DNA of 64,000 bases from Actinophytocola sp963825445. GTDB lineage: Bacteria > Actinomycetota > Actinomycetes > Mycobacteriales > Pseudonocardiaceae. Each line of letters opens with the position of its first letter. Position 1 is the stretch's first letter. The translations under genes and the position numbers were made by a program. The notes beneath the pieces are model-generated. The model ran no database searches. It was not told the origin of the DNA and saw only the letters and a program-made list of their open reading frames with translations. The stretch covers positions 1-64,000 of the forward strand of contig CAWGTM010000007.1 in NCBI GenBank assembly GCA_963825445.1, written 5' to 3'. Shown one piece after another: positions 37,128 through 45,462 of this stretch.

Positions 37128-37550
37128 ATGTCGACCACGAAGAACTACGACGGTTTCACCACCGAAGAGCGCAGCGCCATGAAGGAGCGCGCGAAGGAGC
37201 TGAAGTCCACGAAGCGGGTCGCCACCGAGGGCGAGGTGCTCGCGAAGATCGCCGAGCTGGCCGACGACGACCGCGTGATCGCCGAAGGGCTGCACGCCCT
37301 GATCAGGGCCAACGCGCCGGAACTCACCCCGAAGCTCTGGTACGGGATGCCCGCGTACGCCCGCGACGGCAAGGTGGTCTGCCACATCCAGCCGGCGTCG
37401 AAGTTCAAGACGCGTTACGCGATGCTCTGCTTCAGCGACCAGGCCGCCCTCGACGACGGCGCCGTCTGGCCCACCTCGTACGCGGTGACCACACTGACGG
37501 CCGCCGCCGAGAAGAGGATCGCCGGGCTCCTGCGGCAGGCGGTGAGCTGA
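37128..37550 (+). CDS. DUF1801 / iron-chaperone-fold (YdhG/YjdI-like) protein
   Basis: This 140-residue protein begins MSTTKNYDGFTTEERSAMKE. The DUF1801 fold is seen in LHALIRANAPELTPKLWYGMPAYARDGKVVCHIQPASKFKTRY (quoted in outline at residues 60-105) and AMLCFSDQAALDDG. Members are small CyaY-like alpha/beta proteins without a proven reaction. GAGGAG precedes ATG 37,128. The gene ends eight bases before a perfect 21-bp hairpin. Confidence 0.88.
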   Translation: MSTTKNYDGFTTEERSAMKERAKELKSTKRVATEGEVLAKIAELADDDRVIAEGLHALIRANAPELTPKLWYGMPAYARDGKVVCHIQPASKFKTRYAMLCFSDQAALDDGAVWPTSYAVTTLTAAAEKRIAGLLRQAVS

Positions 37551-37557
37551 GCCGAGA

Positions 37558-37601
37558 CTCCACAGTGGATCGCCGACGCACGTCGGCGATCCACTGTGGA
37601 G
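37558..37601. terminator. bidirectional hairpin terminator, 21-bp perfect stem
   Basis: Bases 37,558-37,578 and 37,581-37,601 are exact reverse complements, separated only by CA. The stem begins CTCCACAGTGG and ends CCACTGTGGAG. No T tract follows, as is common for actinobacterial terminators. It lies between the stop codons of converging genes (37,550 and 37,619) and probably serves both. Confidence 0.85.
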
Positions 37602-37618
37602 CCGTCAGAACGAGGGCA

Positions 37619-38683
37619 TCACCTGATCTGCCACCTCGCGATCGGGTGCAGGTCACCGTCCGCACCTTCGATGCAGGAGGAGTCCGACGACGTGGACAGG
37701 ACGAACGCCGTCATGCAACCACCGATCTTTCTGTGGACGAGCGCGTTGGGGTGGAACGACTCGGCCGCCCGGTGCTTCTCCTCGGGGTCCAGCGTGCCGT
37801 TCACCAACTCGTACGGGTCGACCGTGATCCGGGTCTGCCACTCGGTGCTCGGGTCGGCACCGCCGCTGCACGCCTCGTGGTTCTCCGTTGCCCGGCCGAG
37901 GTCCAGGAAACGCGCGCCTACCTGACGCGCGACGTCACGCAGCCCCTGGTTCAGCTGCGGCACCGCCTCGGTCCTGGCCCACCGCGCGTCGGACAGCCGG
38001 AACGGGCAGTACTTCTGGTACTCCGGCTCCATCCGCTCGGTGATCGGCGACGAGTAGGAGGTCAACACCAGGTTGTAGGAGTTCGAGGCGTACCCGGCGC
38101 TGGCCATGGCCGTCTTCACATCGTTCATGGCGGTCCGGACCTTCGGCACCATGGCGGCCACTCGGCTTGGCCACGCCGCACCCTGTTCCAGGCGACAGGC
38201 GGGCTTGTCCGGGTAGAGGTAGGCGAAGATGCAGGCACGCACGGTGGGCGAGAACCCGGGGTCGTCGTTCGACCCCACCCGCACGATCACCGTGGTGACC
38301 CGGTACTCCTTGGCGATGACGGCCAGGCGCTTGGCCTGGGAGCCCTCGGTGTTGTGCTCGGTGCCGGCCAGCGACACGTGCGCGGCGTTCGAGCCGGAGC
38401 ACGCGATGTTGATCGTCTTCTCAGCGAGCTTCGTCTTGTGCACCAGCGCGTCCTTCGACCGGTGGCACCAGTTGCCGTTCTCTCCGTTCGTGCCCGGCTC
38501 GTAGTTGCCGGCGCCCTCACCGGAGATCCCGTTGTCGCCGAGTGAGACGACAGCGGTTGGCCTCGTGTCGACGGCAGCGGTGGGTTCGGCCGCACCGGGT
38601 GACCCGGTGATCAACAATCCGGCGGCCAGCGCCGTGCCAGTGATTAACCTGAGAATTCTTGGCGACTTGCGGACAGCATTCAT
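37619..38683 (-). CDS. secreted SGNH/GDSL-type hydrolase, nucleophile Ser replaced by Asn
   Basis: This 354-residue protein has an N-terminal signal peptide (ILRLITGTALAAGLLITGSP). Block I is VVSLGDNGISGEGAGNY, where the family has GDSxSSGEG, so the nucleophile position holds Asn51. The block II Gly lies in the SGSNAAHVSLAGTE region, block III is VIVRVGSNDDP with oxyanion Asn, and block V His is in ESFHPNALVHRKIGG. Cys residues are frequent, as in exported actinobacterial lipases. Without Ser51 a classic acyl-enzyme cannot form, unless Ser54 takes over. ATG 38,683 is the start. It converges on the DUF1801 gene. Confidence 0.85.
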   Translation of the reverse strand: MNAVRKSPRILRLITGTALAAGLLITGSPGAAEPTAAVDTRPTAVVSLGDNGISGEGAGNYEPGTNGENGNWCHRSKDALVHKTKLAEKTINIACSGSNAAHVSLAGTEHNTEGSQAKRLAVIAKEYRVTTVIVRVGSNDDPGFSPTVRACIFAYLYPDKPACRLEQGAAWPSRVAAMVPKVRTAMNDVKTAMASAGYASNSYNLVLTSYSSPITERMEPEYQKYCPFRLSDARWARTEAVPQLNQGLRDVARQVGARFLDLGRATENHEACSGGADPSTEWQTRITVDPYELVNGTLDPEEKHRAAESFHPNALVHRKIGGCMTAFVLSTSSDSSCIEGADGDLHPIARWQIR

Positions 38684-38876
38684 GGTCTCACCCGATGTTG
38701 TGATTGGCGGTAGAAGTGTGCGATGCACGCCGCGGTCACAGTAGCGAGTGGACACCGCCGCGGATATCGGCCAAACGGACGCGTCGCCGGAACAATGGAC
38801 GTCTCTCGAGTGATTGCCGATACAGTGTCGGGATGTCGGCGACCGCCGACGTCGCGAGAACTCAGGGGGTGCTCCG

Positions 38877-39929
38877 GTGACGACCTGGTTGCTCTACGGC
38901 GCCAACGGCTACACCGGCGAGCTGATCGCCCGCGAGGCAGCAAACCGTGGCCTGGCGCCGATCCTCGCCGGTCGCACCGCGGGCAAGATCGAACCGTTGG
39001 CCCGCGAACTCGGCCTGCGCCACCGCGACTTTGCCGTGGCCGACGCGGACGAAATCGCAGCTCACCTCACCGATGTCGAGATCGTTCTGAACTGCGCGGG
39101 ACCCTTTTCGGCCACCAGCGCACCCATGATCGAAGCGTGCCTTCGCACGAACACGAAGTATCTCGACATCACCGGTGAGATCGCGGTGTTCGAGCACGCA
39201 CAGGGTCTGCACATTCAGGCGGAGCGGGCCGGGATCGTGGTGTGCCCGGGGGTGGGTTTCGACGTGATCCCCACTGACTGTCTGGCGGCGATCCTGCACA
39301 AGGAGTTGCCGGACGCCACGAATTTACGGCTCGGTTTCGACACCCCGTTCGCGCTGTCTCCGGGAACATCCAAGTCCATTGTCGAGGGTCTCTCGAGCAC
39401 CGGTCGAATTCGGGTCGAGAAAGAAATAATTTCGGTGCCCCAGGCCTGGCGCACCCGGCGCATCGACTTCGGGGCGGGTGAACGGCTCGCCATGACCTTC
39501 GCCGCGGCCGACGTGTCCAGCGCCTTCCACACCACGGCGATCCCCAACATCGAGGTCTACGTGCGGGTCCGACCCTGGCAGCTGGCGGCCGTCCGACTCG
39601 GCGGCCTGCTCCGCCCGGTGCTGGCCAGGCCAGGCGTACAACGAGTCCTCAAGCGACTGGTGGCCGCGACCGTGCGCGGCCCGGCGTCCGCCGTCCGCGC
39701 CGCGCGGCCGGTGCGGGTGTGGGGCGAGGTCACCAATGCGGCGGGCGAGCGGCGGACCGCGCGCGTCACCACCGCGAGTCTCTACAGCATCACGGTCGAC
39801 GGTGCGCTGGCCGCCGTGGCGGCACTCCAGGGCGGCCGGCGGGCCGGCGGCTACTACACGCCGACCCAGCTCCTCGGCGCCGACATCGTCACGACGTTGC
39901 CCGGTTCCAGTTCGGTCACAGTGGACTGA
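38877..39929 (+). CDS. trans-acting enoyl reductase / saccharopine dehydrogenase-like protein
   Basis: This 350-residue protein has an N-terminal Rossmann motif WLLYGANGYTGELIAREAAN, then LAGRTAGKIEPLARELGL, VLNCAGPFSATSAPMIEACL and YLDITGEIAVFE. GIVVCPGVGFDVIPTDCLAA is a hallmark of the trans-acting enoyl reductase family, which act on polyketide-derived or isoprenoid lipids. A second Rossmann protein of this superfamily is at 46,893 in the main cluster. GGGGG precedes GTG 38,877. It may be an outlying gene of the biosynthetic region. Confidence 0.88.
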   Translation: MTTWLLYGANGYTGELIAREAANRGLAPILAGRTAGKIEPLARELGLRHRDFAVADADEIAAHLTDVEIVLNCAGPFSATSAPMIEACLRTNTKYLDITGEIAVFEHAQGLHIQAERAGIVVCPGVGFDVIPTDCLAAILHKELPDATNLRLGFDTPFALSPGTSKSIVEGLSSTGRIRVEKEIISVPQAWRTRRIDFGAGERLAMTFAAADVSSAFHTTAIPNIEVYVRVRPWQLAAVRLGGLLRPVLARPGVQRVLKRLVAATVRGPASAVRAARPVRVWGEVTNAAGERRTARVTTASLYSITVDGALAAVAALQGGRRAGGYYTPTQLLGADIVTTLPGSSSVTVD

Positions 39930-39963
39930 TCCTCGAGCCGGGCACGACGCGCCATCGAGTGGA

Positions 39964-40749
39964 TCACACCGCGGGGCGGACGCGACCGCTCGCGATCCGG
40001 TCCACGAAACCGATGGACTCCTCGAATATCTGCTTGGCGTCGTTGTCGAGGGTCGCGAAGTGGTAGCTGTTCTCGAGCCGCCGTTCCGTCACCTCCTTCG
40101 AGGAGACCAGGTCGAGGATGTTGCGGGCGGACTGCGGGTCGACCATGTGGTCCTCGACCGACCGGAAGAAGATGATCGGCGCGGTCACCCGAGGCAGATA
40201 CGACCGGACCCGCGACCGGCCCTCCATCAGCGAAGCAGTGGCCCGCAACGGAATCCGAGGGTAAAGAAAGTCGGTGACGCCGGGCTTCTTGATGTCGTTG
40301 GCCATTCCGGGCACAGAGGGCACGACGTGCTTGAGCACCGACACCAGGACCGCGTCCTTGCGAGCGTTCATGACCGACGGATTCACGAGAATCACGCCCG
40401 CCACCCGGTCCCGGCGTGTCGCCGCCAGCTGCAGTGCCATGCCGCCACCGAAGGAATGTCCGCCGACAAAGACGTGGTCACAGGTGCTGGCGAGCTTGTC
40501 GAACGCCCGGTTGATCTCGCCGTACCAGTCGTCCCAAGTGGTCCGATTCAGGTCCTGCCACGTGGTGCCGTGTCCCGGCAGCCTGGGGATCTCGACCGCG
40601 TAGCCCCGCTCGGCCAACGCCTCGCCCATCGGCCGAAGACAGGCCGGGCTGGAAGTAAAGCCATGGCTAAGAAGACAGCCAATTCTTTGATCATCCGTTA
40701 ATTCAGCACGAGCCGCCGCCGAGTATTTCTCGAGTGAATCTTTGGACAT
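39964..40749 (-). CDS. alpha/beta hydrolase (carboxylesterase / monoacylglycerol-lipase type)
   Basis: This 261-residue serine hydrolase has an oxyanion loop in LLSHGFTSSPACLRP, nucleophile elbow GGHSFGGGMAL, acid Asp in FFRSVEDHMVD and His in ENSYHFATLDND. It closely follows the Est30-like carboxylesterase plan. AGGAGAGA precedes ATG 40,749. It is divergent from the aldehyde dehydrogenase (115 bases) and convergent with the enoyl-reductase-like gene; its link to the biosynthetic operon is by position only. Confidence 0.92.
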   Translation of the reverse strand: MSKDSLEKYSAAARAELTDDQRIGCLLSHGFTSSPACLRPMGEALAERGYAVEIPRLPGHGTTWQDLNRTTWDDWYGEINRAFDKLASTCDHVFVGGHSFGGGMALQLAATRRDRVAGVILVNPSVMNARKDAVLVSVLKHVVPSVPGMANDIKKPGVTDFLYPRIPLRATASLMEGRSRVRSYLPRVTAPIIFFRSVEDHMVDPQSARNILDLVSSKEVTERRLENSYHFATLDNDAKQIFEESIGFVDRIASGRVRPAV

Positions 40750-40864
40750 GATCTCTCCTGGATTCTCGCTTGTTGTCGGTACTTCAGACCCCATGCTAGC
40801 CTCGGCAGCCTACTCCGCTGAGGTAATTCCTCAATCCACACTTTCACGTAACCGGAGGACTGTC

Positions 40865-42457
40865 ATGCTCAGTTACTCACCGTATATCGGTGGCAAGGAT
40901 GTCGAGGGGGTCGGCTGGACGTACGTGGTGAAAGCGTCTTCTTATCTCCGGGACAGCCGCGGCACCTTCCGGATGAAGAGACAGCTCGAACTCGGACACG
41001 CCACCGAAATTCCCGACGACGTGGTGGGCCGGGTCGCCCGCTGCACCCCCGAGCACAGCCACGAGGCGGTGCGCGCGGCACGGGCCGCCAGCCGTGAATT
41101 CCGCCGGACGCCGCTCGCGACGCGCGCGAAGATGCTCAACGACATTTACTACGCGGTGGTCGCGAACATCGAGGAATTCGAGGAGCTGCTGGTCGCCGAA
41201 GGTCATCCGCGCCGGCTCGCGCGCTGGGAGATCAGCGGGGTTCTCCGTGGCATCGACCCGGCCACCACCGAGTGGTACACCAAGCAACTGCACCAGACCT
41301 ACGACTTCGAGGGCCGCACGGTCGAACTGGTCCGCAAGCCCGACGGCGTCGTCTGCATCAACCCCCCGCAGAACGCCGCCGGGTCGAACGCCGTCATGGG
41401 CGTTCTCTCGATGCTGGCCGGGAACACGCTGGTCGTGAAAGCGCCGCGGTCCTCACCGCTGAGCGTGATGTGGTGGTACCGCGAGCTGGTCGTGCCGGTG
41501 CTCGAGCAGTACGGCGCCCCGCCCGGCACGGTCAACATCATCTCCGGCAGAGCCAACGAGGTCCTCGAGGGCTGGCTGGACAATCCCGACGTGGACGACG
41601 TGCTCTTCTTCGGCGACAGCGTCGCCGGGTTACGGCTCGAGGGCGAGTGCGTGAAGCGCGGCAAGAAGCCGATTCTCGAGCTGGCCGGCAACGACGGGTT
41701 CGTGGTGTGGCACGACGCCGATCTCGAGGCCGCCGCGCGCGCGTTGATCGAAAGCTTCTACGGGTCCAGCCAGATCTGCATGGTCCCGAAATACGCGGTG
41801 GTGCACCCCGCGGTGGCCGACGACTTCTTCGCCGTGCTGCTGCCGCTGGTCCGCGCGCTGCGGCCCGGGTTTCCCGAGAGCGAGACGACGCTGCTGTCGC
41901 CGGTGCTGAAGACCGACCAGTATTTCGACTTCCTCTCCGAGGCGCGCTCGGCGGGTGCGACCGTGCTGTGCGGCGGCCGGCGGCTCGACGTCCACGGCGA
42001 GGAGGTGGCCGACGGGGTATTCCTCCAGCCGACGGTGATCCGGGTCGACGGCCTGGCGGATTCCCGCAAGCTCTCGGCCGTGCGCGAGGAGACGTTCTTC
42101 CCGTTGCTGCCGGTGGTCGTGCCGGGCGCCGGGGATCCGATCGAGGACGACGACGAACTGCTGGCGACGGTCATCGAGTTCCTCGACGCCAACGAGTACG
42201 GCCTGCGCAACTCACTGTGGACCGGTTCGCGCGAGGTCGCCGACGAGGTCGCCAACTCGCTCAACAACGGCGGCATGCTGAAGATCAACGACTCCCACAT
42301 CGGTTTCACCTCGTATCTCTCCACCCACGGCGGCACCGGAAAGACCGGCGGGGTCTACGGCGAGATGAATTACCTCGGACTTCGCACGAGCCACGTGCAG
42401 GGCATCTCCTGGGGCACCGGAGATCCACAACCGCTCGACAAACTCGTCACGGGTTGA
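40865..42457 (+). CDS. aldehyde dehydrogenase family protein
   Basis: This 530-residue ALDH has an N-terminal extension of about 60 residues (SYSPYIGGKDVEGVGWTYVV) not seen in standard ALDHs. Coenzyme motif PDGVVCINPPQNAAGSNAV replaces the usual PWN segment. FFGDSVAGL, catalytic Glu in LELAGNDGFVVW, and catalytic Cys in YGSSQICMVPKYAV follow. The overall type recalls acyl-/aldehyde-oxidising members in secondary metabolism. GGAGGA precedes ATG 40,865. It probably opens the biosynthetic region, with a 149-base promoter gap before the TrpB-like gene. Confidence 0.9.
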   Translation: MLSYSPYIGGKDVEGVGWTYVVKASSYLRDSRGTFRMKRQLELGHATEIPDDVVGRVARCTPEHSHEAVRAARAASREFRRTPLATRAKMLNDIYYAVVANIEEFEELLVAEGHPRRLARWEISGVLRGIDPATTEWYTKQLHQTYDFEGRTVELVRKPDGVVCINPPQNAAGSNAVMGVLSMLAGNTLVVKAPRSSPLSVMWWYRELVVPVLEQYGAPPGTVNIISGRANEVLEGWLDNPDVDDVLFFGDSVAGLRLEGECVKRGKKPILELAGNDGFVVWHDADLEAAARALIESFYGSSQICMVPKYAVVHPAVADDFFAVLLPLVRALRPGFPESETTLLSPVLKTDQYFDFLSEARSAGATVLCGGRRLDVHGEEVADGVFLQPTVIRVDGLADSRKLSAVREETFFPLLPVVVPGAGDPIEDDDELLATVIEFLDANEYGLRNSLWTGSREVADEVANSLNNGGMLKINDSHIGFTSYLSTHGGTGKTGGVYGEMNYLGLRTSHVQGISWGTGDPQPLDKLVTG

Positions 42458-42504
42458 TTCCACGCGACGTGCCGTAGCGCCGTCGTCACTGCTTGCAGGA
42501 AATG

Positions 42505-42544
42505 CTCGAACCTGGCTCGAAGCAGACTTGTAGATTACCTCGAA
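42505..42544 (+). promoter_or_regulatory. SARP-like direct repeats and -10 box upstream of the TrpB-like operon
   Basis: CTCGAA occurs at 42,505, 42,516 and 42,539. The first two give heptamers TCGAACC and TCGAAGC with an 11-base period. A -10-like TAGATT starts at 42,531, seven bases after the second heptamer. This layout matches the known SARP rule of heptamers with 11-bp period about 8 bp from the -10. No good -35 box is seen. The ATG at 42,607 has GGAGG just upstream. Confidence 0.5.
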
Positions 42545-42606
42545 CCCGGATCCGCCTCCTCATTTACGACCGTAGGATGGCGTCCTGGTAATTCCATGGA
42601 GGAACC

Positions 42607-43965
42607 ATGAAGCCGGCAGGAATTTCGGAACGTATCGACCTCCCCGTAGATCGAATTCCCACTCGTTGGTACAACGTAATTCCGGACTTGCCCCGGTTGC
42701 CGGAGGAATACATCGACCCGGCCACCGGAAAGCCGGTCACGCGCGAGTTCATGGACCGGTTGATGATTCCGGCCATGGCCGCCCAGGAAAGATCCATCGA
42801 GCGATGGATCCCCATTCCCGAGCCGGTGCGGGACGCGTACAAACTGTGGCGTCCGACCCCGTTGGTCCGGGCCATCGCACTGGAGCGGGAACTCGACACG
42901 CCCGCGCAGATCTGGTTCAAGTACGAGGCGACTTCACCGAGCGGAAGCCACAAGCTCAATTCGGCGCTCGCCCAGGCGTACTACGCGAAGCGCGACGGCC
43001 AGACCCGGTTGGTCACCGACACCGGTGCCGGACAGTGGGGCAGCGCGCTCGCCCTCGCCTGCAAGCTCTTCGGCCTGGACCTGCTCGTCTACATGATCCG
43101 GGCCAGCTACCACCAGAAGCCCTACCGCCGCCACCTGATCGAGACGTACGGCGCGGAGGTCCGGCCCAGTCCCAGTGACACCACGGAGTTCGGCCAGAAG
43201 CTTCTCGCGTCCAACCCCGACCACCCGGGCAGCGAGGCGACCGCCGTCAGCGAAGCCATCGAGTGCGTGTACGACGACCCGGGCAGCAGGCTGGCGGTCG
43301 GCGCGTTCACCAACCACTGCCTGCTCCACCACTCGGTGATCGGCCTCGAGCTGAAGGAGCAGCTGGCCATGATCGGGCGGACCCCCGACTACCTGGTCGC
43401 CTCCGTCGGCTGTGGCTCCAACCTCGGCGGCTTCGCCAACCCGTTCATCGAGGACAAGCTCAACGGCGCGGACATCACCATCCTGGCGGCCGAGCCGGAG
43501 GCCTGCGCCACGCTGACCCACGGCGAGTACCGGCTCGACTTCGCCGACGCCGACGGGAAGGGCCCGGCTGCCTACACCTACACCCTCGGCCACGACTTCG
43601 TTCCGCCGCCGATCCACGCGGGCGGACTCCGCTACCACGGGTGCGCCCCGTTGGTCGGTCTGATCCGCAAGGAAGGCCTGCTCGACGCGAAGGCCTACCC
43701 GCAGACGGAGGTCTTCGCAGCGGCCAAGACGTTCGCGCAGCTGCAGGGTTACCTGCCGGCTCCCGAGAGCGCGCACGCCATCCGCGCGGTCATCGACATC
43801 GCCAACGACTGCAAGCGGACCGGTCGCGAGGCGACCATCGTCTTCAACTACAGCGGTCACGGTCTGCTCGACCTCGGTGCCTACGGCCGGTACAACGAGG
43901 GACTGCTCCAGGACGTCGAGGTCGAGGACTTCTCCACCCCCGCTTCGGAAACCTTTCGGGTCTAG
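42607..43965 (+). CDS. TrpB2-like pyridoxal-phosphate enzyme
   Basis: This 452-residue protein is of the TrpB2 type: WRPTPLVRAIALERELDTPA, then YEATSPSGSHKLNSALAQAYY with PLP Lys116, TGAGQWGSALALACKLFG, SYHQKPYRRHLIETYGAEV, and the phosphate loop VGCGSNLGGFANPF. At the catalytic Glu of TrpB (normally ETGAGQ) it has Asp138 (TDTGAGQ). No trpA is nearby. It therefore probably joins serine or a related amino acid with a nucleophile other than indole. It is first of ten co-directional genes; the next starts 15 bases after its stop. Confidence 0.92.
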   Translation: MKPAGISERIDLPVDRIPTRWYNVIPDLPRLPEEYIDPATGKPVTREFMDRLMIPAMAAQERSIERWIPIPEPVRDAYKLWRPTPLVRAIALERELDTPAQIWFKYEATSPSGSHKLNSALAQAYYAKRDGQTRLVTDTGAGQWGSALALACKLFGLDLLVYMIRASYHQKPYRRHLIETYGAEVRPSPSDTTEFGQKLLASNPDHPGSEATAVSEAIECVYDDPGSRLAVGAFTNHCLLHHSVIGLELKEQLAMIGRTPDYLVASVGCGSNLGGFANPFIEDKLNGADITILAAEPEACATLTHGEYRLDFADADGKGPAAYTYTLGHDFVPPPIHAGGLRYHGCAPLVGLIRKEGLLDAKAYPQTEVFAAAKTFAQLQGYLPAPESAHAIRAVIDIANDCKRTGREATIVFNYSGHGLLDLGAYGRYNEGLLQDVEVEDFSTPASETFRV

Positions 43966-43980
43966 GGACGGGACTGGGCG

Positions 43981-45462
43981 ATGTCGACAACAATCCGGGC
44001 AGCGGACCAGTTCCGTGGCACGGCAGCGGGCTCCCACTTCGACGTGATCGTCGTGGGCGCTCGCTGCGCGGGGTCCACGCTCGCCACCATCCTGTCCAGG
44101 GCGGGCCTGAAGGTCGTCGTGGTGGAGCAGGCGACCTTTCCGAAGCCGACGCTCTCGTCGCACCTCATGGAGGCGGACGGACTCCTGTTCCTGAAGCGGC
44201 TCGGGGTGCTCGACCAGGTGAGCAAAACCGGTGTGCGGTTCATGCGGCAGATCGACCTGCGCTTCAACGAGTTCCGGGCCAACACCCACTGGCCGCTGCG
44301 GTTCGACGACGTCGGCGGGGCGGCCTACCTCCGGCGCCACCTGCTCGACTCGATCCTGGCCGACACCGCGATCGAGGCGGGCGCCGACGTCCGGATGAAC
44401 ACGAAGGTCGTCGAGGTGCTGTGGGAGCACGGGCGGGCGGCCGGGGTCAAGGTCCGGAGCAACAACGTCGACACCAACCTGTACGCGCCGCTGGTGGTGG
44501 GCGCGGACGGCCGGACCTCGACCATCGGCTACATGGTCGGTGCACGCAAGTACAACGTGAACCCCAGCCAGCGCTCGTACTACTTCACCTTCTTCGAGGG
44601 CGCGAAGCCGTCGGGCGACGACCACTTCGTCTTCCACCGGTGGGGCGACCGGATGGTGTGGGCCGGGCCGGCCGACGGTGGGCTCTACCTGGTCGGTGTG
44701 TCGCCGGAACGACATGAGCGGGACTACTTCCGGCACCACACCGATCTCGGGCTGCTCGCGCACATGCGAAGCTGTGACGCGACGGCCGAGGTGCTCGCCG
44801 ACGCGAAGATCGCCACGGAGATCTCCGGGATCAGGAAGTTCGACGGCTACTTCCGCCAGGCGTCGGGCCCCGGCTGGGTGCTGGTCGGTGACTCGGGGCA
44901 CTTCAAGGATCCCGCTGTCGGCCGGGGCATCGGCGACGCCTTCCTGCAGGTGGAGGCGCTCGCTCCGGCGATCATCTCCGGGCTCGACGGCTCCGGCGAC
45001 GAGCTGGACGAGGAACTGCGCCGCTGGGGAGCGTGGCGGGACGACCGGTTCAACGGGTACTACTGGCTCGCGGCCGACGTCGGCAAGGCCGGCCAGTTCC
45101 CCACGATGGTCCCGGAAGCCCTGCGGCGGCTGCAGGCCCGAGGGGAGTTCAACAAGTTCCTCGATCTCTTCAGTCACCGGTCCGAGTACTACGACGTGCT
45201 TCCCCTGCGCGACATGGCCCGCTCGACCGGAACGATGTTGTTGAAGGGCAAGGCGAAGCGGCTCCCGCTCGTCCGCGAGGCCATCACGCTGCTCGCCGGA
45301 GAGCCGCGGCGCCGGTGGATCAACCGCCGGCCGGCACTCAGGTCCCCCGAGGTCACGCCGGCGCCGTTGGACCGGCGCACGCCCGTCGAGGACGCCGTCC
45401 CACCAGCCAAGGCCGTCGACGTCGTTCCCATCAGAAAGGCGGTCAACGATGGCACCCGCTGA
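43981..45462 (+). CDS. FAD-dependent monooxygenase / geranylgeranyl-reductase-like oxidoreductase
   Basis: This 493-residue group-A-type flavoprotein has FDVIVVGARCAGSTLATIL as the FAD-binding motif, then VVVEQATFPKPTLSSHLMEADG, the DG motif VVGADGRTSTIGYMV and the GD motif WVLVGDSGHFKDPAVGRGIG. A C-terminal helical extension (HRSEYYDVLPLRDMARSTG) is unusual. It may hydroxylate or epoxidise a hydrophobic or aromatic substrate, or reduce double bonds; sequence alone does not decide. It overlaps the next gene by 14 bases. Confidence 0.9.
   Translation: MSTTIRAADQFRGTAAGSHFDVIVVGARCAGSTLATILSRAGLKVVVVEQATFPKPTLSSHLMEADGLLFLKRLGVLDQVSKTGVRFMRQIDLRFNEFRANTHWPLRFDDVGGAAYLRRHLLDSILADTAIEAGADVRMNTKVVEVLWEHGRAAGVKVRSNNVDTNLYAPLVVGADGRTSTIGYMVGARKYNVNPSQRSYYFTFFEGAKPSGDDHFVFHRWGDRMVWAGPADGGLYLVGVSPERHERDYFRHHTDLGLLAHMRSCDATAEVLADAKIATEISGIRKFDGYFRQASGPGWVLVGDSGHFKDPAVGRGIGDAFLQVEALAPAIISGLDGSGDELDEELRRWGAWRDDRFNGYYWLAADVGKAGQFPTMVPEALRRLQARGEFNKFLDLFSHRSEYYDVLPLRDMARSTGTMLLKGKAKRLPLVREAITLLAGEPRRRWINRRPALRSPEVTPAPLDRRTPVEDAVPPAKAVDVVPIRKAVNDGTR

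Noticed and set aside
37558..37601. Second MITE
   Set aside because: Only a single short hairpin between converging stops, with no target duplication or internal sequence; a terminator fits better.
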